Shown piece after piece: positions 1-5,800 of a DNA stretch of 6,092 bases. How positions within the stretch are numbered: position 1 is the stretch's first letter; the number at the start of each line of letters is the position of its first letter. Made by a program: the position numbers and the translations under genes. Origin of the DNA: Legionella sp. (GTDB lineage: Bacteria; Pseudomonadota; Gammaproteobacteria; Legionellales; Legionellaceae); contig DNVL01000023.1 in the NCBI GenBank assembly GCA_003507515.1, positions 3,258 to 9,349 on the forward strand, given 5' to 3'. The notes under the pieces are model-generated. The model saw only the letters and a program-made list of their open reading frames with translations. It was not told where the DNA came from and ran no database searches.

Positions 1-433
1 CTTGCGTTGGACGATGCTTTGCAAAGGCACGCATGCCCACACGCTCCAAGGCATCGAGTACGTGTTGTTTGATTTGACTCGGCGAGACATGGCTTCGGTA
101 GGTTAAAGGAAGTGCTACATTTTGAAGGGCAGTGAGGCGTGGGAGTAAATTAAATTGCTGAAACACGAACCCCATGCATTGGTTTCGTGCGGTGGCTTGT
201 TCATCATCTCGCAATTGGGCTACATTTTGCCCTTGCAGATAATAGTGCCCTTGGCAGGGTTTATCCAAGAGGCCAATGATATTCATCAAGGTGGATTTTC
301 CAGAGCCTGATGCCCCGACAATGGCCACCATGTCTCCTTCATCGATGGTGAGTGACACGCCTTTTAATATGGTGCTTTCTATGCTGTCAATTTGATATTT
401 TTTTACAATATTTTCCAATGATATCAAGGGCAT
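1..433 (-). CDS. MacB/LolD-type ABC transporter ATP-binding protein (partial, 3' end missing)
   Basis: This is the nucleotide-binding subunit or domain of an ABC exporter; it would hydrolyse ATP at the inner membrane to drive the adaptor and outer-membrane channel encoded just upstream. The first 144 residues are visible. They contain an A-loop tyrosine (Y13), a perfect Walker A (GASGSGKST, residues 40-48) and a Q-loop in the MacB/LolD-style stretch FQQFNLLPRLTALQNV (91-106). The window ends directly after HRPTQ, just before the expected LSGGQ signature, so Walker B, the H-loop and any fused permease cannot be seen. The ATG at 433 is preceded by GAGG (441-444) with 7-nt spacing and overlaps the adaptor's 3' end by 10 bp, indicating translational coupling. 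It could be a separate LolD-like ATPase with a permease gene downstream, or a full MacB fusion; family is secure, exact architecture is not. Confidence 0.93.
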   Translation of the reverse strand, partial: MPLISLENIVKKYQIDSIESTILKGVSLTIDEGDMVAIVGASGSGKSTLMNIIGLLDKPCQGHYYLQGQNVAQLRDDEQATARNQCMGFVFQQFNLLPRLTALQNVALPLTYRSHVSPSQIKQHVLDALERVGMRAFAKHRPTQ

Positions 434-1560
434 AAAATGACCTCGCCGGCCTTCAATCCAGACTCAACCACCACGTTATCCCCAAGAGCGGGTCCCGTTA
501 CGATGGGGTGAAGACGAAATATCCCTTTGGGGTCGCGTCGTTGCACCATGCTCTTGCCCTGTTTTTGCTGAATGGCGGCAATCGGTATTTGCAATTTATC
601 AGAGCTATCCACTTGCAGCTCGACGGCGGCACTCATGCCGACTTTTAGCAATGATTGCTGGGCTTTTGTTAAGGATTTGACCTCAATGATGGCCGTAAAG
701 GAGGGCAGGGCACCGCTACTGCTACTGGAGGCTTGCGCATTGATGCTCACCAAGGCGCCATGCAGCGTCTCTTGACCAAAAGCCACGCCGTGTATGACGG
801 CTGGCATGCCTTCTTTGATATGGGTAATGTCCACTTCAGGCACATCAATGTTGACGCTCACGCCACTGAGGTCACCAATTAACGCGAGCACTTCGCCGGC
901 TTTAATGGCGGAGCCAATCGTCATATGGCCGGCTGTGCTGTCCGCTGTTTTGGGGGGATAAAGCAATATCCCTGCGTGAGGTGCTGGCAGGCGAATTAAA
1001 TTGTGCTGACTGGTGAGCGCTAAGCGCACCTTGTCAAACGCTTCAAAGCTCAAGCTCGATAGGCTATCATCATCGCCTGCGCCCATTTTTTCGAGCATTT
1101 CAGACAGTTTCCGTGTGGTTTGCATCAAGGTCACGCGCGCGGTGTTGAGGTTCGATTTTTCGCTTAAGTAATTGTTTTTGGAGATGAGACCGGCGGACCA
1201 CAAGTCTTTTGTGCCGGTGAACTTGGCCTTTGCAATGGTAAAACTATCTTTGGATTTGAGATACTCAGTGATCGTTTCATTGTATTGTCGTTGCAATTCA
1301 GCTGAATTCAAGGTGAATACCACGGCATCTTTTTTAACGGACTCGCCATAGTGGTAGGCCATGGACTCAATGACAGCATCCACAGGGCTTGTTAAGGTGC
1401 TTTCGTGTAGCGGCTGAAGGGTACCTGTGAAATAGAGCGTTTTATGGACCGACGCGCGCTTGACGATACACGTTTTGGGGGTGTTTTTTGGAGGTGTTCC
1501 AGGCCCACTGCACGCCAGCAGTACGCTTGAACACAGGAGAGCCGCGATTATCTTTTTCAT
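424..1560 (-). CDS. MacA/HlyD-family periplasmic adaptor, predicted lipoprotein
   Basis: A periplasmic adaptor (membrane fusion protein) that would link the inner-membrane ABC transporter to the outer-membrane channel. With the ATG at 1560 it has 378 residues. MKK plus a hydrophobic core leads to a lipobox LLAC (14-17), so Cys17 is the likely lipidated residue. Next come a first lipoyl-like half (about 55-85, ending near VVFTLNSAEL), a helical hairpin (about 86-160, charged and low in proline), the second lipoyl half (about 188-230, LPAPHAGILL then GEVLALIGDL), a beta-barrel (about 232-315) and a membrane-proximal domain to the end (GLKAGEV). A run of five serines (278-282) sits in a barrel loop. 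An in-frame GTG at 1587 would add nine residues before the signal peptide; the ATG is preferred because it overlaps the upstream stop as ATGA and has GAGG 8 nt before it. Residue +2 is Ser, discussed in the findings. Substrate unknown. Confidence 0.93.
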   Translation of the reverse strand: MKKIIAALLCSSVLLACSGPGTPPKNTPKTCIVKRASVHKTLYFTGTLQPLHESTLTSPVDAVIESMAYHYGESVKKDAVVFTLNSAELQRQYNETITEYLKSKDSFTIAKAKFTGTKDLWSAGLISKNNYLSEKSNLNTARVTLMQTTRKLSEMLEKMGAGDDDSLSSLSFEAFDKVRLALTSQHNLIRLPAPHAGILLYPPKTADSTAGHMTIGSAIKAGEVLALIGDLSGVSVNIDVPEVDITHIKEGMPAVIHGVAFGQETLHGALVSINAQASSSSSGALPSFTAIIEVKSLTKAQQSLLKVGMSAAVELQVDSSDKLQIPIAAIQQKQGKSMVQRRDPKGIFRLHPIVTGPALGDNVVVESGLKAGEVILCP

Positions 1561-3164
1561 CCACCGTACCTCAACTGAATGTGCCACTCATCCAAGGTGG
1601 TGCCCAATATGCGTTGCAGCGCTGACACTTGGTTGAGGTAGGCAACTTTTGAACCGATCAAGCCCATTTGTGCCTGAATCCATTGATTTTGCGTATTGTT
1701 CACGTCCAACGCGCTGGCAATGCCCGCTTGTTGTTTTTTCTTTTCCAATGCGTAGGACTCGGCTGCCAGTTCAACCTGGCGTTTCGCCAAGGCATGCCGT
1801 TTTGCCAAACTTTCTATCGTATTGATGGTATTTTTTATCATGGTGATCAAGGCACGCTTCGCCGCAATTAAATTTAAACGGTCTTTTTCCAAACGAATTT
1901 TTGCCGAAATGAGCGCGCTACGGCGACTGATGTCATTTAATGGGATCGTCAGCATCACGTTCGCAGACTCGGTGATATTATTGCCGCTGTAGATCCCTTT
2001 CAGCCCTTTGCTATTGCTATCCACACCGGTCATGGTGCCCGTTTGCACATTGGTGGTTAAATCGAGTTGCCACAATTGTTGATTTTTAGCGACTGTATAG
2101 GCCCGTTCATCGGCACGGATCCCCGCTTGCAAGGCTAGGTATTGTGCATTGTGTGTCAATGCTTGGGTGATGGATGCATTGACATCGGGTATATCCATAT
2201 TGTCCAGGTTTACATCATCAGGAACAGAGAGCCGCATATCGGGATCAAGTCCAATGGATTCTAATAAATTTTGAGCGGATGTTTTAAAATCATTTTCAGC
2301 CTGCTCTACCATTAGGCTAAGCGATTCAATTTGATACGACTGTTGAATGTTTGCAGTGGGTTCCAGCTGGCCTGCGGTTATTTTCTTTTCATTGATTTCA
2401 TATGATTTGTGCGCTTCTGCCAGTTGCCGTTGTTGATTTTTAAAATTGTTCCCACTTAATATTAAGGCGCGGTAGGCGGTAATGACCTGTGTAATTTGGT
2501 CAATGACCGATTGTTTTAGGTTGAGCTTGTTCAATGTTTCACTGTCAATCGCATCCAAAAGGCCTGCTTCATTGGTGGCGGCGCCAAATCCGCGTAACAG
2601 GGGTTGTGTGAAGGTGAAGTTTAGCAGCGGGTTATAATCGCCAATGGATACAGCACTGTTGTCCATTTTTAATGCAGCGCGGCTGCCGTATTTTGTTTTT
2701 AAATCGAATTCAGGCGACGCCATGTAATTTTGTGTGGCCCCTGTACCCACGCCGCTGTATCGGCTATTGGTCACGCCTGCTTGGCCTGCCAGCGCATATT
2801 GCAGTTCGAACTCATTGTGTGCGAGACGCAGTTGGTAGCGTTGAATAATGCGGTCGAGCTCGGCGTTTTGAATATTAGAGTTATAGCGCAATGCCAATAG
2901 AATCGCTTCTTTAATGTCCAACTGCCGCGTTTTACCCCCGTGGGACGAAGGCGATGTGGGCAAGTTGACCCAATGGTCGAGCATGTACTCTGGGTTTTTT
3001 ATCGCTTTTGTCAGGCGCTGTTGCGCCATGTTGACCTGTGTGACTGACGGATGCAATGCCGTGGCGGGAGCTGTTTCCATAGGCGATAGGGTGGGGGCTG
3101 CGGCTAGAAGGCAGCTGCTCATAAGGAATGCACCGATAAAGCCAACAATTTTCAACAATTCCAT
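1557..3164 (-). CDS. TolC-family outer-membrane efflux protein
   Basis: The outer-membrane channel of the tripartite exporter, expected to work as a trimer with a beta-barrel in the membrane and a periplasmic helical tunnel. The 535 residues show the duplicated outer-membrane-efflux layout: a first repeat of about 80-310 starting at LDIKEAILLALRYN, with the hallmark TQPLLRGFG (176-184) in the first barrel strand region, and a second repeat of about 318-515 (ITQALTHNAQYLALQAGI, then TIPLN 396-400 at the equivalent position). Long charged helices flank both. The N-terminus has a signal peptide (K5, hydrophobic 6-20). Cleavage is ambiguous: signal peptidase I near AAA (21-23) is likely, but MSSC (15-18) is a poor lipobox. 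The start has only a weak Shine-Dalgarno, and no alternative in-frame start lies close upstream. The stop overlaps the adaptor start as ATGA. Confidence 0.95.
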   Translation of the reverse strand: MELLKIVGFIGAFLMSSCLLAAAPTLSPMETAPATALHPSVTQVNMAQQRLTKAIKNPEYMLDHWVNLPTSPSSHGGKTRQLDIKEAILLALRYNSNIQNAELDRIIQRYQLRLAHNEFELQYALAGQAGVTNSRYSGVGTGATQNYMASPEFDLKTKYGSRAALKMDNSAVSIGDYNPLLNFTFTQPLLRGFGAATNEAGLLDAIDSETLNKLNLKQSVIDQITQVITAYRALILSGNNFKNQQRQLAEAHKSYEINEKKITAGQLEPTANIQQSYQIESLSLMVEQAENDFKTSAQNLLESIGLDPDMRLSVPDDVNLDNMDIPDVNASITQALTHNAQYLALQAGIRADERAYTVAKNQQLWQLDLTTNVQTGTMTGVDSNSKGLKGIYSGNNITESANVMLTIPLNDISRRSALISAKIRLEKDRLNLIAAKRALITMIKNTINTIESLAKRHALAKRQVELAAESYALEKKKQQAGIASALDVNNTQNQWIQAQMGLIGSKVAYLNQVSALQRILGTTLDEWHIQLRYGG

Positions 3165-3189
3165 TCGCCGATCTGGTTGATAAATGCGT

Positions 3190-3195
3190 ATTATA
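3190..3195 (-). promoter_or_regulatory. Candidate -10 box for the export operon
   Basis: On the minus strand these bases read TATAAT, a perfect sigma-70 -10 hexamer, placed so that transcription would start near 3183, about 19 nt before the TolC-family ATG. The region where a -35 box should lie (3213-3218) reads AACGCA, a poor match to TTGACA. A good -10 with a poor -35 is typical of promoters needing an activator, which fits the response-regulator gene immediately upstream. The surrounding AT-richness makes a chance match possible. Confidence 0.5.
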
Positions 3196-3204
3196 CAATA
3201 TATT

Positions 3205-3250
3205 AATGATGATGCGTTGTCGTTAAAAACTTTGTTTTCGCATCATTATT
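3205..3250. repeat. 12-bp imperfect inverted repeat, possible operator
   Basis: The left arm (3205-3216, AATGATGATGCG) and right arm (3239-3250, CGCATCATTATT) are inverted copies matching at 11 of 12 positions, the eight inner ones without a break, separated by 22 bp. Within the spacer AAAAC (3226-3230) and GTTTT (3234-3238) form a smaller inverted pair. The repeat overlaps the response-regulator stop codon and covers the -35 region of the candidate export-operon promoter; its centre lies about 44 bp upstream of the predicted transcript start. Neither side is followed by a T-run, so a rho-independent terminator is unlikely. An operator for the adjacent regulator, or a hairpin in a read-through mRNA, are the main options. 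Confidence 0.5.
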
Positions 3251-3899
3251 GACATGCGCCTAGGAGCCTGCGTCCTTCTAGAGCCAATCCCGACGTTAAC
3301 ATCATCCATTTTTTCACGAGCTCAGCGATGCTATTGGCGTTTGTTTTTTTCATGATACGGGCACGATGTAACTCCACTGTCGAGAGGCCTATGTTGAGCT
3401 CATTGGCGATTTGTTTATTGAGTTTTCCATCTATAATGAGCAACATGACATGGTGTTCACGCGGCGTAAGGCGTGCAAACTCCAAGGATAGAGTGGTCTG
3501 TGCTGTCATGAAAGCAGGCGGTGGAGAATTTTTTTTCAATGCTTGGTGAACTTGGTCGATCAAATATTGATCATCAAAGGGCTTCGTAATGAAATCAATG
3601 GCGCCAAATTTCATGGCGCGCACGGCCATTGCAATGTCACCATGACCGGTGATGACGATAATGGGCAATACATACCCCGCTGCGTTCAGTTCGTCGATTA
3701 ATTCCAAGCCACTCATGCCAGGCATGCGCACATCGGTGATTAAACAACCTCGCGTGTTGATGCTGCGGTCTTTTAGAAACGCTTGACCGCTAGCATAGGA
3801 TTTGACGATGAGTTGGACGGATTCCAATAACCACTGCAGAGAATTGCGTACGCTCACGTCATCCTCCACCAAAAAAACGGTGTTGTTCAATTCAGTCAT
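3246..3899 (-). CDS. FixJ/TtrR-family two-component response regulator
   Basis: A DNA-binding transcription regulator activated by phosphorylation. The receiver domain (about 6-122 of 217 residues) has every expected residue: acidic pair D13/D14, phospho-acceptor D56 in ITDVRMPG, T84 in VITGHGD, and K106 in the TKPF motif. A linker containing PPP leads to a LuxR-type helix-turn-helix (about 144-197: LTPRE, then NKQIANELNIGLSTVELHRARIM split across recognition helices). VRMPGMSGLEL and GHGDIAMAVRAMKFGAIDF are typical of the FixJ/TtrR/TodT/StyR group. Length is normal for the family, with about 20 extra residues after the HTH. The ATG overlaps the kinase stop as ATGA, so the two are translationally coupled cognate partners. 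The gene ends 81 bp before the exporter operon, which makes that operon the leading candidate target, though this is inferred from position. Confidence 0.95.
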   Translation of the reverse strand: MTELNNTVFLVEDDVSVRNSLQWLLESVQLIVKSYASGQAFLKDRSINTRGCLITDVRMPGMSGLELIDELNAAGYVLPIIVITGHGDIAMAVRAMKFGAIDFITKPFDDQYLIDQVHQALKKNSPPPAFMTAQTTLSLEFARLTPREHHVMLLIIDGKLNKQIANELNIGLSTVELHRARIMKKTNANSIAELVKKWMMLTSGLALEGRRLLGACQ

Positions 3900-5029
3900 T
3901 TAATTGCATCCACGATCAGTGGCAACGTAAATTGAAAGCACGCGCCTGGTTTCTTCTGAGGCTTAAACACAAGATGCCCACCATGCGCTTCAATCAGGCT
4001 GCGACTAATGCACAACCCCATTCCCATCCCGTTTGGCTTGGTCGTAAAGTAAGGTGCAAATAATTTATTTTGGCTCCCTTTGGGAATGCCTCCCCCATTG
4101 TCATGGATGTTGACCTTTATATGGCTTTCATTTTCTCGTGCCAGATGAATCGTAATCAATGATTTTTCTACATTCGATTTTTTGATGGATTCGACGGCAT
4201 TGCGCATCAAATTGAGCAAAACTTGCTGAATTTGAAGGTTATCGCACAAGAGCTGGTTAATGGCGTGCGTATAGGTGAATTTAAACGGCACGGGATAGCT
4301 GGAATTTTCATACTTTATCATGGAAATAGCACCCAATATTTCCTCACGTATGAGATGTAACTCACAATGGGTCGTACCGGTTCGAATGAAATTTTTCATT
4401 CGGTGAACGATGTCTCCGGCAAGCGATATTCCTTTTGAGGCGTGATGCATTGCATCTAGAATGGATTCGCTTTTGATGGATGGCGTTTGCTCGAGTCGAC
4501 GAACACAACCGCTAATATAGTTTTTAACGGACGTCAGGGGTTGGTTTAATTCATGGGCCAAGACAGACGTTATTTCATTCAGATAGGATATCTGACTCAC
4601 ATTTGCCTGCTGGGTTCGATGCAGCTTTAATGCTTCTTCTGCTGTTTTACGTCGGGTAATGATGTTGACGGAGCCTATCATTCGCACCGTGGTTCCCTGC
4701 TCGTCTTTCACGACATTGCCCCGGCCGCTCATCCAATCGAATCTATCCGGTGTAATATATGCCCGGTATTCCATTTCAAACGGCACATTATTTTCAAGGC
4801 ATTGATCAAATGCATCCATGAGCTTTTCTTTGTCAAATGGATGCACTTTGCTGATAAAAACCTCAAGAGAACCTTCTTTGTCATCCGGGCGGGCATAGGC
4901 TAATGGTGCAAAATGGCCATATTCGATGATTTTATTGGTATGAACATCCCAATCCCAAATATTCATATTGGATGATTCCAACGCGAGCATTAAATGTTCT
5001 TTGGTCAAAATGGCAGTATTAATGGGCAT
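3896..5029 (-). CDS. Soluble PAS-domain sensor histidine kinase, FixL-like
   Basis: A sensor kinase that would autophosphorylate on His and pass the phosphate to the adjacent regulator. From the ATG at 5029 it has 377 residues: a PAS_3-type fold with PAC region (about 12-133; NIWDWDV at 23-29, VHPFD at 62-66, RMIGSVNIITRRK at 116-128), a dimerisation/phosphotransfer helix with the H-box AHELNQPLTS (His159), and a complete ATPase domain with N-box LLNLMRNAVE (N277), G1 DNGGG (310-314), F-box LFAPYFTT (323-330) and G2 GMGMG (334-338). No signal peptide or membrane segment is visible, so sensing is probably cytoplasmic. HELNQPL is the FixL/DctB/TodS-type H-box; I see no clear basis for haem binding in the PAS domain. 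An in-frame TTG at 5083 (with AAGG 5 nt upstream) would add 18 residues including a repeated DVR; ATG is preferred because the fold needs nothing upstream, but its own Shine-Dalgarno is weak. Confidence 0.93.
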   Translation of the reverse strand: MPINTAILTKEHLMLALESSNMNIWDWDVHTNKIIEYGHFAPLAYARPDDKEGSLEVFISKVHPFDKEKLMDAFDQCLENNVPFEMEYRAYITPDRFDWMSGRGNVVKDEQGTTVRMIGSVNIITRRKTAEEALKLHRTQQANVSQISYLNEITSVLAHELNQPLTSVKNYISGCVRRLEQTPSIKSESILDAMHHASKGISLAGDIVHRMKNFIRTGTTHCELHLIREEILGAISMIKYENSSYPVPFKFTYTHAINQLLCDNLQIQQVLLNLMRNAVESIKKSNVEKSLITIHLARENESHIKVNIHDNGGGIPKGSQNKLFAPYFTTKPNGMGMGLCISRSLIEAHGGHLVFKPQKKPGACFQFTLPLIVDAIK

Positions 5030-5038
5030 GCAGGTTTT

Positions 5039-5060
5039 GTCTCTTACGTCTCTTACGTCT
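5039..5060. repeat. Period-9 tandem direct repeat upstream of the kinase ATG
   Basis: These 22 bases repeat exactly with period 9 (unit TCTCTTACG on the plus strand, about 2.4 copies). On the kinase strand they lie 10-31 nt before the preferred ATG. If the TTG start at 5083 were used, they would encode a repeated Asp-Val-Arg. As untranslated leader they could be a binding site or simply a slippage product. Confidence 0.7.
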
Positions 5061-5103
5061 ATTTGAATTGGAAAATACCACAAAAAGGCCTTGTAATACA
5101 GTC

Positions 5104-5146
5104 ATATGATTGCTTTGGTGATCAGTGGCAAGCGCGTTCATCATAT
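5104..5146. repeat. Small inverted repeat ATATGAT / ATCATAT
   Basis: ATATGAT (5104-5110) and ATCATAT (5140-5146) are perfect 7-bp inverted copies separated by 29 bp, in the spacer between divergent genes. The left arm is also part of the palindrome TCATATGA (5102-5109). Short AT-rich arms at this distance can arise by chance, so this is only a weak candidate regulatory site. Confidence 0.25.
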
Positions 5147-5173
5147 CATACTGTGCGAAAATTCGCCTTTAAT

Positions 5174-5202
5174 TTGCACCGCAAGCGATAGATTGATATA
5201 TT
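5174..5202 (+). promoter_or_regulatory. Candidate sigma-70 promoter for the jelly-roll/MFS genes
   Basis: TTGCAC (5174-5179) and TATATT (5197-5202) are separated by exactly 17 bp. The -10 matches consensus at 5 of 6 positions, the -35 at 3 of 6. Transcription would begin near 5209, giving a leader of about 50 nt before the ATG at 5259. It is the best plus-strand candidate I found in the spacer, but it is not strong. Confidence 0.4.
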
Positions 5203-5245
5203 GGCCGCAGAATGATACGTTCAGTAAAGCAGATAATGAGTTAAC

Positions 5246-5251
5246 AAGGAG
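5246..5251 (+). promoter_or_regulatory. Ribosome binding site deciding the jelly-roll gene start
   Basis: AAGGAG lies 7 nt before the ATG at 5259. This strong Shine-Dalgarno sequence, together with the signal peptide that starts exactly there, fixes the start at 5259 rather than at the upstream in-frame ATG at 5106. Confidence 0.88.
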
Positions 5252-5258
5252 TGTATTC

Positions 5259-5783
5259 ATGAATACATTGAAACGAATGGGCCTGGTGAGCTGTGCTTTG
5301 GTGATGGGGTTTCTTCACTTAAGCGCGTATGCCAACAATGCAGGTGCGTATATTCAGTTATCGAGCGCTGTGACACAAGCTGCAACGGGTGCTACAAATG
5401 TGGCTGTATTTGACGTTGTGGCGGGCCAAGCGGGCATTGAGACGGTTCGGAACAAGGTCACATTTCACGAAGATGGCATCTATTTTGTAATGGCTGCAGG
5501 GCAGATTGCTGGCATTCCACAACATTCTGATGCGACGGGTGATGTTGATTTATGGATGTTGAAAAATTGGAAGCCCGTACCGAATACCACGACAAGGCAG
5601 TCTGTTTTAAAAGGAACAACTAGTGCTTTAGTCATACAGAGCGTGCTTTCGATCAAAGCAGGCGACACGGTTGGAATCGGCTTTGCGGCAAGCAACCCTG
5701 CATTGGGTTTGCTTTTCTTGCCGGCCACGAAACATGTGCCTGCGATCCCGAGCATTGTGTTAACCATCTATAAAATAGCTTAA
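5259..5783 (+). CDS. Secreted small protein, possible C1q/TNF-like jelly roll
   Basis: A 174-residue protein with a clear signal peptide: basic MNTLKR, hydrophobic core to about residue 20, and an AYA site (23-25) giving a mature protein of about 149 residues starting NNAG. The mature part is all-beta in appearance, with no cysteine and alternating short hydrophobic strands. Features recalling the C1q/TNF-like jelly-roll fold are FHEDGIYFVMAAGQI (69-83, strand with a G-Y pair), DVDLWMLKNWKPVP (95-108), the late IKAGDTVGI (132-140), and a hydrophobic closing strand PSIVLTIYKI at the C-terminus. In that fold family subunits usually trimerise and bind ligands or carbohydrates, but this assignment is from pattern recognition only. 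Location would be periplasm, surface or medium. It is divergent from the kinase gene and 17 bp before an MFS gene, probably co-transcribed with it. Specific function unknown. Confidence 0.85.
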   Translation: MNTLKRMGLVSCALVMGFLHLSAYANNAGAYIQLSSAVTQAATGATNVAVFDVVAGQAGIETVRNKVTFHEDGIYFVMAAGQIAGIPQHSDATGDVDLWMLKNWKPVPNTTTRQSVLKGTTSALVIQSVLSIKAGDTVGIGFAASNPALGLLFLPATKHVPAIPSIVLTIYKIA

Positions 5784-5788
5784 TGGCG

Positions 5789-5793
5789 AGGAG
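5789..5793 (+). promoter_or_regulatory. Ribosome binding site deciding the MFS gene start
   Basis: AGGAG lies 7 nt before the ATG at 5801. An in-frame ATG at 5783 overlaps the preceding stop (TAATG) but has no comparable site, so 5801 is the better start. Confidence 0.8.
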
Positions 5794-5800
5794 TGGGCAA

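Larger units (their letters stand above)
5030..5258. promoter_or_regulatory. Divergent intergenic region between kinase and jelly-roll genes
   Basis: This 229-bp spacer separates the leftward kinase from the rightward secreted-protein gene and should contain promoters for both. It holds a plausible plus-strand promoter, a period-9 tandem repeat next to the kinase start and a 7-bp inverted repeat, listed separately. I could not find a convincing minus-strand -10/-35 pair for the kinase. The open frame that begins at 5106 on the plus strand runs into the secreted-protein gene, but its upstream part has no coding character and would bury the signal peptide. Confidence 0.6.

Noticed and set aside
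715..731. GCTACT repeat as a phase-variable tract
   Set aside because: It is a short run of serine codons in the adaptor with only two or so imperfect units, too short to be a likely slippage site.
572..775. Plus-strand open frame inside the adaptor gene
   Set aside because: It is antisense to a confidently identified gene and has no family features; the same applies to the open frames at 1668-1871, 3328-3549, 4994-5191 and 5480-5767.
1561..1587. Nine-residue longer adaptor from GTG at 1587
   Set aside because: The ATG at 1560 gives a clean lipoprotein signal, a spaced GAGG and an ATGA overlap with the upstream gene.
2914..3198. Two 88-residue open frames on opposite strands near the channel gene's start
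   Set aside because: Both overlap the well-supported TolC-family coding region in other frames and show no recognisable domain or ribosome binding site.
3205..3250. Rho-independent terminator after the response-regulator gene
   Set aside because: A stem can form, but the loop is 22 nt, the stem is AT-rich at its base, and no T-run follows on either strand.
3896..5029. Kinase as a true oxygen-sensing FixL
   Set aside because: The core resembles FixL, but the PAS domain is PAS_3-like without an evident haem ligand, and no nitrogen-fixation or microaerobic genes are nearby.
5106..5258. N-terminal extension of the jelly-roll protein from the ATG at 5106
   Set aside because: It would bury a clear signal peptide, lacks a ribosome binding site, and AAGGAG sits ideally before the ATG at 5259.
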